A stretch of 64,000 bases of DNA from Arion vulgaris (taxonomy: Eukaryota; Mollusca; Gastropoda; Stylommatophora; Arionidae), in contig CM036753.1 of assembly GCA_020796225.1 (NCBI GenBank), forward strand, positions 87,019,203 to 87,083,202, read 5' to 3'. Made by a program: the position numbers and the translations under genes. Shown piece after piece: positions 12,901 to 21,835 of the stretch. Below the pieces are notes generated by a model. That model searched no databases. It had not been told where the DNA came from and saw nothing but the letters and a program-made list of their open reading frames with translations. Each line of letters begins with the position of its first letter. Within the stretch, counting starts at the first letter, position 1.

Positions 12901-14773
12901 AAAATAATCAAATGCTTTAAGTATCTTTACAGATTTCTAACCCAATGAATTACTCAAAAGCTGCAATTAATTGTTCAATTTTGACTTTGGTATAAAAAAC
13001 TCACATGCAATCTACAATGGCCTCTCATCTTAGCCATTATCACAAGCACACGCTAGCAGTGTCACTCTTTCAGGCCTTAGATACTCACATTTTATTTACA
13101 ACAAAGCCTGAGGCCTTAACTGGCATTATATATATATATATAATATATATATATATAAGATAAAGTTGGAATTTATATGTGTATTTATCGTTTCTAATGT
13201 TTCAAGATATCTGGGCATGCTACAGACTTGAAATTTGGCAAGATGGTAGCTTTCATAGATGGGAAGATGTAAAAATGATAAAACCTGACTATTGGTTCAT
13301 TTTATAACTAACTTAACGAAACTCATAAAAAGTAAAACACTGAAAAAGAGCATCCATGTTATTTATATTTAGCCTCTGGATTTGAATATTTCCCCCAGAA
13401 GCATTACTAGTCACATGTTACGCAAATATTTGACCATTTGAATTTAATATGCTCAGTCTCGCATTGTTTGGGACCTATAAATTCCAGTGTGAAGTACAGG
13501 TGCATCTGCTAGTTTGAATTATATATATACTTTTTTTTCCAATCCAGAAGCACTTGAGCTTTTCAGCTCTTCGGCTCGGTGTTATGGACATCGTAACCCT
13601 TCGGTTCAGTGCCACGAACACCGTAAATCTGGGGAATCTGTGGCTTTTTCTGCCATCCCACGGAATTGAACCCGCACACACAGAGGAATAGTCACCCGTA
13701 GTCCAAAGCGCTACAAACACGCTGGGCAGACGGCGAATTATATTTTTAAAACCCATTACAATAATCAAATACAGCATCCAAAGTCTCAAAAAAAGATTTA
13801 TCAACTAAATAATCTGTAAAGAAGTTTATAATTCCTGTATTCAACATGACTACATATATAACAAGCTGTCATAGCACAAATTACTTTCATCCTTTCACTG
13901 TTGTCACTAACCATGGAAGATATAAGGACTAACATTTTCATGGTAGCCTGATGGGTTAACAGACAGTTTTTGATACGAAATGTAGTGTGTGTGTGGGTGT
14001 GGGGGTGTTTAATGTTATCTAACTTACTACACTCCCTTCCCTCACTCTGTAAGGTAGATATACAATAACAACTAGGTTGACTAGAACAAGCCTGAACCAG
14101 GACTCGATTATTTTGATTGTGAAACCAGCATTACTGAATTTTAATAAAGGGGATGTCAACAAAAGCAACTCTGTCCAAAAATTACCTCAGCAACAGAAAT
14201 CATTGACAACAATGTGACGCAGCTGTATGGTGATGACAGAAGCCAAATCACCAGTTTCATCTCTGTATTATCCATCATTAAATGTATGTAATATAGTTTT
14301 TCTTAGCTTTTTCATGACATTATGTGATCTACTTCAGACCTTATTTCAACAAGTGATTGTTGTCACCATTTTCTGTCAATGATTTCTTGAAGTTTCTTGT
14401 GAAACACCAAAATTCAAATGATTTTATTCTTTGTGGTATTCATTAATCACTGTCAAGCTCAACTTTTACTAAAGCCAAATATATACACCATGTGGACAAC
14501 AATGTAATGCTTAAGGAAGAAAGAAAAAAAAATTTATAAACTGGTAGAAAGTTTGGGATTGAGTGTGAAAGAAAAAATGAAAGACATTAGAAAGTGAAAG
14601 AAATTACCTTTTCCAGTGGCAACTGCATTATCTCCCACAGTTACCCTCATAATGAAAGTAGGTTCATGCACTGCTCCTTCATTGGCAATAAGGTCATACT
14701 GGGGAGTAATGGAATGCTTTGTTGCATACTCCTGTAAATAACTAATAGGTGTCTTGCCTGGTGGTACAGTCAT
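863..14773 (-). CDS. TRBP/PACT/Loquacious-type dsRNA-binding protein, spliced (exons at 14608-14773, 12319-12424, 3952-4085, 2556-2802, 863-996)
   Basis: Members of this family (TARBP2, PRKRA, insect Loquacious) bind double-stranded RNA and partner Dicer in small-RNA production. The exons give dsRBD1 (KTPISYLQEY to NALNTLMG), the second half of dsRBD2 (TGRSKKTAKRIAAGNMLAQL), an acidic linker, and a C-terminal type-III dsRBD ending AAHNALQYLRIMIK-stop, the layout of TARBP2/PRKRA. All listed exons have GT donors and AG acceptors. The phases of exons 3952-4085, 2556-2802 and 863-996 agree, as do those of 14608-14773 and 12319-12424. The junction 12319 to 4085 is out of phase (two bases left over against one needed), so at least one exon, carrying the first half of dsRBD2, is missing from my model. 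The ATG at 14771-14773 directly follows an AG acceptor; it may be the true start after a 5'-UTR intron, or further N-terminal exons may exist. Which vertebrate paralogue is closest cannot be decided by eye. Confidence 0.88.
1240..1565. repeat. dispersed repeat family C (intronic)
   Basis: Two imperfect internal versions of one sequence sit in tandem. The segment from about 1460 to 1550 (aacccagtaaacactg, gaaatcggacacat, gagctccaaatggtactg) recurs inverted at 43195-43355. It shares gaaatcgg with families A and B. Confidence 0.55.
1566..2555. other. last intron of the dsRNA-binding gene, no further feature seen
   Basis: A short (GT)n run lies near 2052-2066. Small ORFs here have no recognisable content. 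Confidence 0.4.
2556..2802 (-). CDS. dsRNA-binding protein exon: linker and first half of the third dsRBD
   Basis: 247 nt starting GFDKSSYAGLK in phase 0 and ending NLMG at a GTAAGT donor. NYCQMLQEIAEVQRFEVQYFDI corresponds to the start of the third, protein-binding dsRBD of TARBP2/PRKRA, which contacts Dicer or dimerises. Confidence 0.88.
3140..3690 (+). mobile_element. LINE reverse transcriptase C-terminal fragment
   Basis: Broken reading frames contain ATYGCESWTITQKK, then IRYYGHIKRLDG and RGRPRRWLQDIKETMN. This is the usual order at the C-terminus of non-LTR retrotransposon ORF2. Intronic, frameshifted and inactive. Confidence 0.75.
3952..4085 (-). CDS. dsRNA-binding protein exon: second half of dsRBD2
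   Basis: 134 nt. TGRSKKTAKRIAAGNMLAQL is the C-terminal helix of dsRBD2, followed by a low-complexity acidic linker (QLEDSDEDEE). Acceptor CTTTGTAG, donor GTAAAT. It needs one incoming base, which the known upstream exon does not supply. Confidence 0.88.
4318..4561 (+). repeat. SINE-like family A, copy 1
   Basis: Begins cgccgagtgattgcgggc and ends aaagaagaag. Flanked by the direct repeat taatattgt at 4309-4317 and 4562-4570. Lies in an intron about 230 bases upstream (transcript sense) of exon 3952-4085. Confidence 0.85.
4571..5524. other. AT-rich intron sequence
   Basis: No homology recognised. I searched it specifically for the missing dsRBD2 exon and did not find one. Confidence 0.35.
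5525..6310 (-). mobile_element. heavily decayed LINE copy
   Basis: Colinear with 6740-7750 (shared blocks: cgttttctgtgcgt/gttttctgtttttg, gttctgttgtaga, caacaaattgtat, tttctctgatttcatcacc, tatagaccacttcccaat) but more diverged. On the minus strand it corresponds to the C-terminal part of a LINE reverse transcriptase. Confidence 0.6.
6740..8440 (-). mobile_element. decayed LINE (GAA-tailed family), interrupted by a SINE
   Basis: The minus strand encodes KVTNSTRKDRITNISIRRK and KQRMKWFGHLIRM, the end of a LINE reverse transcriptase, with earlier ORF2 sequence to about 8440. SINE D copy 1 (7810-8054) interrupts it. The upstream part (7740-8440) recurs at 62230-62690, and the 3' end recurs at 27340-27515 and 49860-50272. 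Confidence 0.7.
7810..8054 (+). repeat. tRNA-headed SINE family D, copy 1
   Basis: Contains an A-box-like tagctgagtggtta and a B box gggttcgaatcgg spaced as in a tRNA promoter. A perfect 16-bp target duplication, attgaagagtattttt, occurs at 7794-7809 and 8055-8070. The 5' module is bracketed by ggggtctctg (7813-7822) and its reverse complement (7911-7920). Confidence 0.92.
8528..8775 (+). repeat. tRNA-headed SINE family E, copy 1
   Basis: A box tagctcaagcggtag and B box ggttcaaacccc, then a body with gcaatggcaaactactgaa and tggctacgtcctgtagagga shared with 57108-57322 and, more weakly, 53699-53925. A possible target repeat, tatgagca, lies on both sides. Confidence 0.85.
9072..9275 (-). other. 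unrecognised ORF of 67 codons
   Basis: Reads KPIDEMYVSNRCGEKFSPSP and ends LLDEHSSNKAQ-like before its stop. Composition looks protein-like, but I recognise no family. It is not part of the dsRBD2 sequence I was looking for. Confidence 0.15.
9300..10228 (+). mobile_element. 5' end of a LINE, truncated in the endonuclease
   Basis: About 600 bases of untranslated-looking sequence precede a frame with ILNILQWNVEGIYNK, the usual start of the LINE apurinic endonuclease (compare ILQWN-x-NGL). Homology is lost soon after 10000. The 3' end was lost, or it was cut by later insertions. Confidence 0.55.
10229..10473 (+). repeat. SINE-like family A, copy 2
   Basis: Full-length copy from cgcccaagtggttaccggg to aaagaagaag. 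Near-perfect flanking repeat: gactaatttat at 10218-10228 and gactagtttat at 10474-10484. Confidence 0.88.
10541..10760 (+). repeat. diverged relative of SINE-like family B
   Basis: The 3' half (gcagaaaccggatgtcctgg, taactggcacaac) matches family B; the 5' half differs. Confidence 0.5.
11165..11775 (+). mobile_element. LINE RNase H domain and 3' end, fragment
   Basis: Encodes QIILQWIPAHCSVSGNERTD followed by LAKEG, the last catalytic block of LINE-encoded RNase H, as in the 18741-19945 element. Ends acgcaaagaagatgatg, close to the (GAA)n ending of the SINE-like families. Confidence 0.7.
11780..12120 (-). mobile_element. LINE reverse transcriptase C-terminal fragment
   Basis: Minus-strand frame contains LKISWTAKRTNVDVLEEVSE, matching the RMLRIPWTAK-TN-x-x-VL pattern of LINE ORF2; the same block occurs at 38560 and 52040. 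Confidence 0.65.
12319..12424 (-). CDS. dsRNA-binding protein exon: end of dsRBD1 and acidic linker
   Basis: 106 nt, entering in phase with the previous exon (G|GT). It encodes SSKKKAKHAAAQNALNTLMG, the RNA-contacting KKxAK helix of dsRBD1, then an acidic linker NGEEDVKEEPV. A strong GTAAGT donor follows; two bases (AC) are left over. A donor six bases upstream (GTAACG) would give phase 0 but is weaker. Confidence 0.87.
12528..12775 (-). repeat. SINE-like family B, copy 1
   Basis: Read on the minus strand it has caaagaatagtaccactg, a body with ctagtaaataaaaagc and gaaatc..atg.actggcc, and a 3' end ggagcgttcaaagaaaaa. Sited just upstream (transcript sense) of exon 12319-12424. Confidence 0.8.
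12776..13533. other. intron sequence with a TA microsatellite
   Basis: AT-rich. An interrupted (TA)n run lies at about 13130-13157. No gene seen. Confidence 0.5.
13534..13741 (-). repeat. tRNA-headed SINE family H
   Basis: On the minus strand a B box gggttcaattcc follows an A-box-like tagcgctttgg. Target repeat gaattatat flanks both ends (near 13515 and 13735). Single copy in the window. Confidence 0.65.
13742..14607. other. intron sequence, no further feature seen
   Basis: A degenerate (GT)n run is near 13984-14008. Nothing else recognised. Confidence 0.4.
14608..14773 (-). CDS. dsRNA-binding protein, first recognised coding exon (first two-thirds of dsRBD1)
   Basis: 166 nt encode 55 residues plus one base. 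It starts MTVPPGKTPISYLQEY and ends AVATGK, followed by a GT donor (gtaatt). PGKTPI is the hallmark start of dsRBD1 in TARBP2/PRKRA proteins. A TTTATAG acceptor abuts the ATG, so the exon is probably preceded by an intron. Confidence 0.88.
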
Positions 14774-14867
14774 CTATAAATGACAAAAATAAAAATATCA
14801 AATGCAATACATTTCTTTACATATTAAATAACAACAGATATTAAATAACAGAAGTTTCATGGACTAG

Positions 14868-15230
14868 TGCCGGCATAGTCAAGTGGTCAGAACACTTGTT
14901 TTTCTCTGCCGTCTTTTCGGTCTGCCATTATGTTCTGAATTTTCTTCTCTTCTACTGTTCTGTGGTCTCCTCACTTTCTATGTAGGTTCCAATTAAGTGC
15001 TTGTCTGATTATGTTGCGTGGTTGTTTCCTGAGGGTGTATTCATCACCCCTTCATTGACCACCAACACTATTGGGTTTCTGTCCTGTTCTCTTCCACAAG
15101 TCTATATTTGTTTTCCCTTCTGGCAATGGGGTTGCCAATAGCAAAGTTGATAACACACTGCACTAGTAACCACATGCCGTTGAAATTCCGGGGTTCAAGA
15201 CCAGCTAGGGCAAAAATTGTTCGGTGTTCA
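14868..15230. mobile_element. LINE C-terminal fragment flanked by tRNA-like SINE pieces
   Basis: Minus-strand frames over 14905-15110 resemble the ALNW-x-x-x-GKR/GDHRTVEEK tail of LINE ORF2. 15127-15230 has a tRNA-like B box (ggggttcaagacc), and 14868-14900 looks like a truncated tRNA-type head. Confidence 0.45.
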
Positions 15231-15553
15231 CACAGCACATGGTTGGACTACAGGAGACCCTGATCCTTTACTTAGGGATCTTCTTCTTCTAACCAGCGCT
15301 ATGAAGTTTTCACTCTTGGGCAGCCAATGCCAATTTGTAGAATCTGCATGTGTTCTGTAATTGTAGAAGACTAGTGTAAAGGGTATTATAAACAGATGGG
15401 TGTGGTGGAAGGAGTTCTTGTCTAGCTTTAGGTAGTCCAGGGCATTCAGTAAGATATGCTGTACTGTCTCACATGAATGACTGCACTTTCTACAGTGTGG
15501 TAAGTGTGTTGGGTTTATTCTGTTTAGGTGGTAATTCAATCCATGTCCTGTTC
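15231..15553 (-). mobile_element. LINE C-terminal zinc-knuckle fragment
   Basis: Minus strand encodes MRGLRTGHGLNYHLNRI, then HCRKCSHSCETVQHILL: the post-RNase H cysteine/histidine module also seen at 19700-19830. It abuts the TTAA of the piggyBac-like element. Confidence 0.7.
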
Positions 15554-15557
15554 TTAA

Positions 15558-18430
15558 CCCTCTCATTCCTGGAGCGGGCAAAAGCGCCCGCTATCTGTAT
15601 AAACCTGTAGCGGCCGTAAACGCCTAGCGGGTGTACACATTTTTAATGATTTTTCTATATCTTTCCTTGCGAATAGACATGCTAAATTTAGCCCTGATGT
15701 CATTACCGATAATGGCCGCCGTTAATGTCTTTAGTCCGAAGTTTCTCACCTGTTTGGTTAAGGACAGACCGCACCCCTGTATTTAACAATTTTTCTTTAA
15801 AAAAAGGAAATTTGAGTTTTTTTAAATTTTAGGTAATACATCCAATTTCGAACAAGAATCTATCTTTAGTTTGAAAAAAATATGTAGTTTTGTATTTTAA
15901 TTAAATTTTTTAACTAGGCATGTATATGTTTTTTAGCTAATTATATAGGAAATATCATAACTTTGCTTCAACAGATGGTAGCAAAGTGTTTATAGTAATA
16001 TGGTAGTGCAGATAGATTAACTAATAGCATCATTAAACTTATGCAGCGTGATTATGATGTAACTTGTATGAAAAATTCTGGAAAATTAGAGAACATTGGT
16101 TGGATAAATAGTATTTGAGCCATATTTAAACATCACAAAGATAACCATGAGAACTGCAATAGGCTGAGTAGCTTGTGCCCTAAAGATAAAGTTTTAGTTG
16201 ATTGAGAACAAACTGCCTAATTTTATTTTTGGCAACATAATGCAAGTATTTGTCAAACTATCTTGCGACTTCGTTGACAAAATATATTCATGGTGGTTCT
16301 CACAATGCTAATGAATCTTTCCATAATCTTATATGGACTTGGTGTCCTAAGATCTCATTTACTTTGAGGAGGAGCTTAAAAATAACTGTAAATTATGTCA
16401 ATATTGTAGTTAATAATATGAAATTGTGCCGATATGAAACTTTTGTTTTATTTTAACTTTTCCTTTGGAAAACATTATTTTCAGTATTTTGCTGTCATCT
16501 ATAAAAACCACATATCTTCCTTGCTAATACAGAATTTAGGCACAAAAAGATAGAAAGATGTAAAACAACTAGCATGGCATCTAAAGCATGTGATGAAGCA
16601 AGTTTGTATGCTCCTGGGGATCTTAAAGTAAATTAATTTGGTCAATAATTGAAAATATGTTCGTTTTTTGGTTTTTTCTCAAAATTGTTATTTTCCATAA
16701 ATGTATGTCACTAAATACACGTTTTTTCAAAACCTACTCAAAGGATTGTTGTATAAATGTGCATACTTCTTTCTTATGCATATTTGATCATCCCCTACCA
16801 CTTTAAAAAGAATTCATTGAACAGTTTTTGTGTCTCATGCAAAAGAATATCTCCTACCCCATATTTTTTAGTCAAAAATCTGGATTTGCATTAAAAAATT
16901 CAGAAAAACTCATTTTATTATACTTTATAAATATTTTGCTACCAGTTCAAGATATGCCGATTTACAATAACATCTGAACGTTCTATAGTGCTAACATGAA
17001 TAGAACATAAATCATCCTGTATTTTGCAAGGTTACTTTTTGGGCATTTTTCCTTAAAAACCCTCTATATTAAATTTTTTCATAGAATATACATGCTTGGA
17101 TTTTTTAACATTTTTTTCCCGTGTTTTAACATCAAGTTGATCATTTAGAATCATAAACGCAACCTCAATGATCAATATTTCTGTTTAGGGTGCCGCTCTG
17201 TCCTTAAGTTACGGCAAATTTTTAAAAAGGTCTTACATTTTCAGGAAAAATTGTGATTTATGATTCAGTTGATGGAAAATGTGCCGTAGATCGTAGATAA
17301 ATCGGATTGATGTATAATTAATTAAAGGTTTGCGTGAAAAATATACTACGCTAATTCTGGTATTTACGACGGTTTGCGTAACTATTAGTTGCGATAAATT
17401 ACGATTATCGATGGATGCGAACACTGCCGCTTCCCTCCGTCCACCCAGGTCATAATGTTGAGAGAGAATAGTCACAACAGCTGAGCACTATCAATATCGA
17501 ACAATTTAGTGAAGAAACAGGTTCTGCAAATGATATTGATTTAGTTTCGGAATATACTCTATTTGTAATTACCGTCATTAGGCTGTTATGTCATGCGCGA
17601 TTTTAACGTGGTGTTTTTTTTAGAATTGGACAGAGCTAAACAACGCATTTGCTCTTATGAAAATTCAAGAAAAACCAAATCCTTCATGGACACCTGTTTC
17701 TTTTTTTATGTAAACGATGTGTCGATATCACCAGTTACCTTACTACAGAATGTTTTGGTTTAACGATAAACTGTTGAATGTGCCTGTTTTGTCAAATATA
17801 GTGTCAAGAAATAGATTTGAAAGTATCAGCAAATATTTGTACCTCAATGTTAATTCCAAATTCGTTCCATGAGGACAATATGGACATGTACAAGGTTTAA
17901 CCTCTGTCTTGATTGTATGAGGACCCTCATACCCAGACAAACATGCAGGCTTTAAAGGGTAAGACAACACCTAGAAACTGTAGAACTGATAAACCCCATT
18001 CATACCAACCATCAACTCAATTGTTTGGCAGAAAGCAGATCTGCAGTTACTAAAAGAAGATGAGGACTGCATCGTGAAGGTGTGTGGAAACAAGTCATAG
18101 CTGCCGCACATGTAAAATCAACCACTATAAGGTAGATTACTTTTCAGCCTTTTAATTTACATTTATCATCAATAAAACTGACATTTTTGAGTGAAACATA
18201 CTTTCAATATTGCCATTCATTTTTTATTTCTTTACTTGTATAATTTTTTACATCCATGTTTACAAACTAGTACCTCATCCATTTAACTGTAAATTGGACT
18301 TTAAATCACAAATATTGATTAGAAATTGTATTTGTTATGAATTTTATTTCACAAACACTTCTCATTGTTGTGGAGTTATTCCCCTTGTCCTGGGAATTCG
18401 GTAGGAACTTTTTCTGAAGGGCTGAAAGGG
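15558..18430 (+). mobile_element. dead piggyBac-like DNA transposon
   Basis: Bounded by TTAA at 15554-15557 and 18431-18434. Ends begin ccctctcattcctg and, inverted, ccctttcagcccttc. Broken plus-strand frames near 17735-17860 encode YRMFWFNDKLLNVPVLSNIV and SRNRFESISKYLYLN, matching the DDE-domain entry of piggyBac transposases (typically SRNRF-x-x-I). Stops and frameshifts make it inactive. The Kolobok-like element at 15762-17203 is nested inside; without it the host is about 1.4 kb, so much of the transposase is deleted. Confidence 0.85.
15762..17203 (+). mobile_element. Kolobok-like element nested in the piggyBac-like element
   Basis: Flanked by TTAA at 15758-15761 and 17204-17207, with terminal inverted repeats ggacagaccgcaccc and, inverted, ggacagagcggcaccc. 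An internal frame (about 16265-16430) has IHGGSHNANESFHNLIWTWC followed by PKISFTLRRS, the HG-x-x-x-N-NE-x-x-H/N-x-x-IW pattern of the Mutator-like transposases carried by Kolobok elements. Multiple stops: inactive. Excising it with one TTAA restores a continuous host sequence. Confidence 0.8.
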
Positions 18431-18442
18431 TTAACTGGAAGA

Positions 18443-18692
18443 CCGCCCGAGTGGTTACCGGGCCCAAATTTGGGGTGTAAAGAATAGAACCAATGTTACC
18501 TGCCACGCATGCCGTAAGAGGCAACTAAAGAGGTTTGGCTGAAATCGGATGCATGTGTCCTAAACGTATAGAAGTCTATGTGTTTAGGGGCCTACCAAAC
18601 CAATGTGCGACATATACACGTTCTTGGCAAAGATCAAACATATTACAGAGAGTGATTAAAATTGGTTGCAAAGAACGAATGCAAAGAAGAAG
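18443..18692 (+). repeat. SINE-like family A, copy 3
   Basis: Perfect 10-bp target repeat aactggaaga at 18433-18442 and 18693-18702. It sits just outside the piggyBac-like element. Confidence 0.9.
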
Positions 18693-18740
18693 AACTGGAA
18701 GATAGTGCTTTGATCTTTTCATTGTAGTAGATTCAAAACA

Positions 18741-19945
18741 GGTGTCTGCGTACTATTTTGGGAGCCATGAAATCTGCACCAATTGTAGAAATGGAAAAGG
18801 CAGCCAACATCCAGCCCTTGGAAGACAGAAGGAGGAGAAAAGTGATTCTACAGACTGAAAGGATCAAAAGGATGCCTCACCATCCACTGCATGAAAAAAT
18901 GGCGGCTAGAACAAAGAACAGACTAAAGCGTACAAGTCTAAACCACAAAGCAAAAGAAATAGGAAAGTCATACTTGGAACTACTAAATCATAATTCCATA
19001 CCTGAAGAATTACTTTTTGATCACTGGGAACCAGACTCAGTAGCACTAAACTTCTCAACCTCCATCACTAAATTGTTAAGCAAAGATGCTGAGCCTAATC
19101 TAGTGAAGAAAGCAACTACAATGGAACATCTCCATTACATGTTTCCAGAAGACAGCTGGATAAGAATTTACACGGATCGGCAATCGAGGCAACCATGAAT
19201 GGTGGAGCAGGAGTGTACATTAGGCACCCAGATGCTACTACTGTGTCTCTAGCGGCCCCTACTGGAAGAATATGTTTCAATTACAAAGCAGAACTCTTAG
19301 CCCTTCTGATGGCAGCACAGCACATGAATAAGCTGCAAGCACCTGCAGGCAAGATGGTATTTCATACAGACTCACTGTCAGCTATACAAGCCCTGGAGGC
19401 TAAATCAGCTGACAGCACAGTACAAAACCTAAAAAGAGAACTTGCTCAGCTTTCAGAAAATGCAGAAATTCACTTGCAGTGGATTCCATCTCACTGTGGC
19501 ATTGCAGGCAATGAGAGTGCCGATGTCTTAGCTAAGGAGGGCAGTGGCAAAGAGCAAATTTACCAACCCTTGTCTTTTCAAGAGGTTAAAACCCTCATAC
19601 AGAGAAAATCTGCAATAGACTGGAAGACAAACACTGGATATGATTATGGAAAAGACTCCCTCAAAGACCTAAGCAGAACAGACCAGGTCATTATATTTCG
19701 ACTACGCACAGGACACTGCAGACTCAACAAACACTTATATAGACTAGGAATAAATCAAACAGCTCTCTGCCAGTGTCAGCAGGCGGAACAGACACCAAAG
19801 CATATCCTGCAAGACTGCCCTCTCATGTGTGAGCTGAGAAGCAACATGTTGCCACACCCAGTCGACCTGAAAACTAAGCTTTGGGGAAACCTGACGCTGA
19901 CTGCCCAGTTTGTGCTCCACAGTAAATTAAGCGCATGACCAGAGA
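18741..19945 (+). mobile_element. LINE ORF2 3' part with RNase H domain, frameshifted
   Basis: Two overlapping frames (18758-19198 and 19195-19938) join across a frameshift inside the first RNase H motif (IYTD, then NGGAGVYI). Later motifs are intact: KAELLAL, HTDSLSAIQAL and the HCGIAGNESADVLAKEG block. A C-terminal CQCQQAEQTPKHILQDC zinc knuckle follows. RNase H in ORF2 points to the I/Jockey-like group. The reverse transcriptase is missing, so this is a 5'-truncated dead copy. Confidence 0.85.
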
Positions 19946-19984
19946 TCACTGAAGAATTGTAGTAGATTTATATTGTCCTTAGGG

Positions 19985-20335
19985 TTTGGTTTTTCATCTC
20001 TGCATACATGTCCCGATCAGTCGTCCCCATAGCCCATCGGTTCAGCCAATCTTCTCTGGAGTTGTTTTACAGAATCTGTTATATACTTTGTATGCTAACA
20101 GCTTTGTCTGTTTGTGGTTTTGATGATCCCTGTTTGGCTAGATGGTCTGCCTTGTCATTTCATGAGATATTTGTGTGCCCAGGAATCCACTGTAGAATGA
20201 CAGTAATATCAAATTGAGGAAATCAGATTGTGGATGACTGATGCCAATGACTGGATCTCGCTTGACTGATTCTGCTGTTCTTCTAAAGCTTGTAGTGTGG
20301 ACTATGAGTCTGTGAATACTATCATGTCTTGGAGG
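19985..20335 (-). mobile_element. LINE RNase H fragment, opposite strand
   Basis: The minus strand carries a decayed version of the same RNase H region (LQALEEQQ, HSTVDSWAHK), tail to tail with the preceding element. Confidence 0.55.
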
Positions 20336-20339
20336 AAGA

Positions 20340-21835
20340 ACAATGTCATATGCAGATGATGTGTTGGTGTATCGTCAGGGCAAGGATAGAGAACAGCGTG
20401 TGGAGGAACTTCAGTCAGAACTCAACCGCATAGGTAGATGGTGCGATGAAGCAGGAGCATTGGTCAACCCCACAAAAGCAGCGGTGACATGGTTCTCTTT
20501 AAACAACCGCATCGTCAACAATCCAACACCATCTGTGGTTTTGTGTTCAGAGGTGGTGGAGCGATCTCAGTCTATGAAATACCCGGGGTTGCGTTTTGAT
20601 CATAGTCTAGCTTTTACGGAACACATAGCTCATGTGATAATGAAGGCGAGGAAAGGTTTGACGGCGATGAGGGTGATGGCTGCGGTGGATTGTGAGCAGC
20701 GCCATCTTTGTCTTTTATACCAGGGTCTGGTCCTTTCTGTGCTTGAGTATGCGCTGGCGATACTGACTCTCAGTCATAGTCAGATAGAACGACTGGAAAG
20801 AATATAGAACGAGGCGATGTGCATTATACTTGGGTGCACTAAAGACACGTCGTGCAAGGCGATGCGCTATCTACTTGACTATCCTACTATGGAATATAGA
20901 ACACTGACGAGCCGTGTACGAGCATACCTTCGAGTCAATGCTGACACACAACATCCTCTGCACATGGAAATAAAGAGACAAAAAGGAAATAGGTTAAAAA
21001 GAGGAAAATCTTGGATGGGTCAGGCCGAGGACTGTATTGAACAGGAGTGTACACTTGAAGACATTGATCCCGGTGAAGAATGGATACCAGTGCCAACAGG
21101 AATCGATACATCTTTTTCTGTATGCATCAAACTTGATAAAGAAAGCAGACAAGACAACCCACTTGTCGTGGAGGCAGCAGTTCAGGCATTGATTTCTGAG
21201 AATGCATCTGAGCATGATGTAATCATTTATACGGATGGTTCGGTGATTCGACATGTGCGAAGCTCGTGGGCTTTCACTGCTCAGGTCGGAGGAGATGTTG
21301 TGAAGGAAGACAGTGGTGGTTTTGCCGTCACGAGCAGTCTCACTATGGAAATCATGGCGGTTACCAAAGCGATGATTTGGCTAGAATCACAGACTTTATC
21401 CATGCATGTTTTCTCAGTGACTCAATGAGTATGCTCAGGAAGATTGAGACAGGATGGGCTAGGAGACATTGGATGGAGTCGCTGGGGAGGTCCAAGCTGA
21501 CAAAGATCAGTTTTATTTTTGTGCCAGGGCATGCAGGTGTAAGGGGAATGAACGTGCGGATAGGCTGCTGTACAAAGCGGCCGAGCAATGGACCAGGTTG
21601 ATATTAGAAATTCCTTAAGGGAGCGAGGACGTGTACATGATTCACGTAATAGCGGTGAATCTACAACACTAACCAGACTGCAAGAACTCAAAGCTAGGTG
21701 TGGTGTAGCTCGACAAGAACGCTATGCTGGCAGACAACGAAGAATTGTAAACCAACAAAGAACCGGTGTTGCTAGTCGTCACACGCTGATGGACATACTG
21801 AGGGAGAGATCGGAGCACTTGATGGACTAATTTGT
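20340..21835 (+). mobile_element. LINE ORF2: reverse transcriptase YADD to RNase H, decayed
   Basis: Starts at the catalytic SYADDVLVYRQGKD, continues through the thumb (ALVNPTKAAVTWFSLNN; SVLEYALAILTLSHSQ), then RNase H (IIYTDGSVIRH; DSMSMLRKIETGW; FVPGHAGVRG). A TAG at 20805-20807 replaces a sense codon in RLERI-x-NEAM, most simply CAG, and further frameshifts lie near 21425 and 21560. A second family, distinct from the 18741 element, with relatives at 26262-26660 and 32180-32455. Confidence 0.87.

Noticed and set aside
19195..19938. Host RNase H gene
   Set aside because: The HCG-x-AGNE-AD block plus a zinc knuckle and a frameshift in the first motif match LINE ORF2, and fragments of the same sequence recur in the window.
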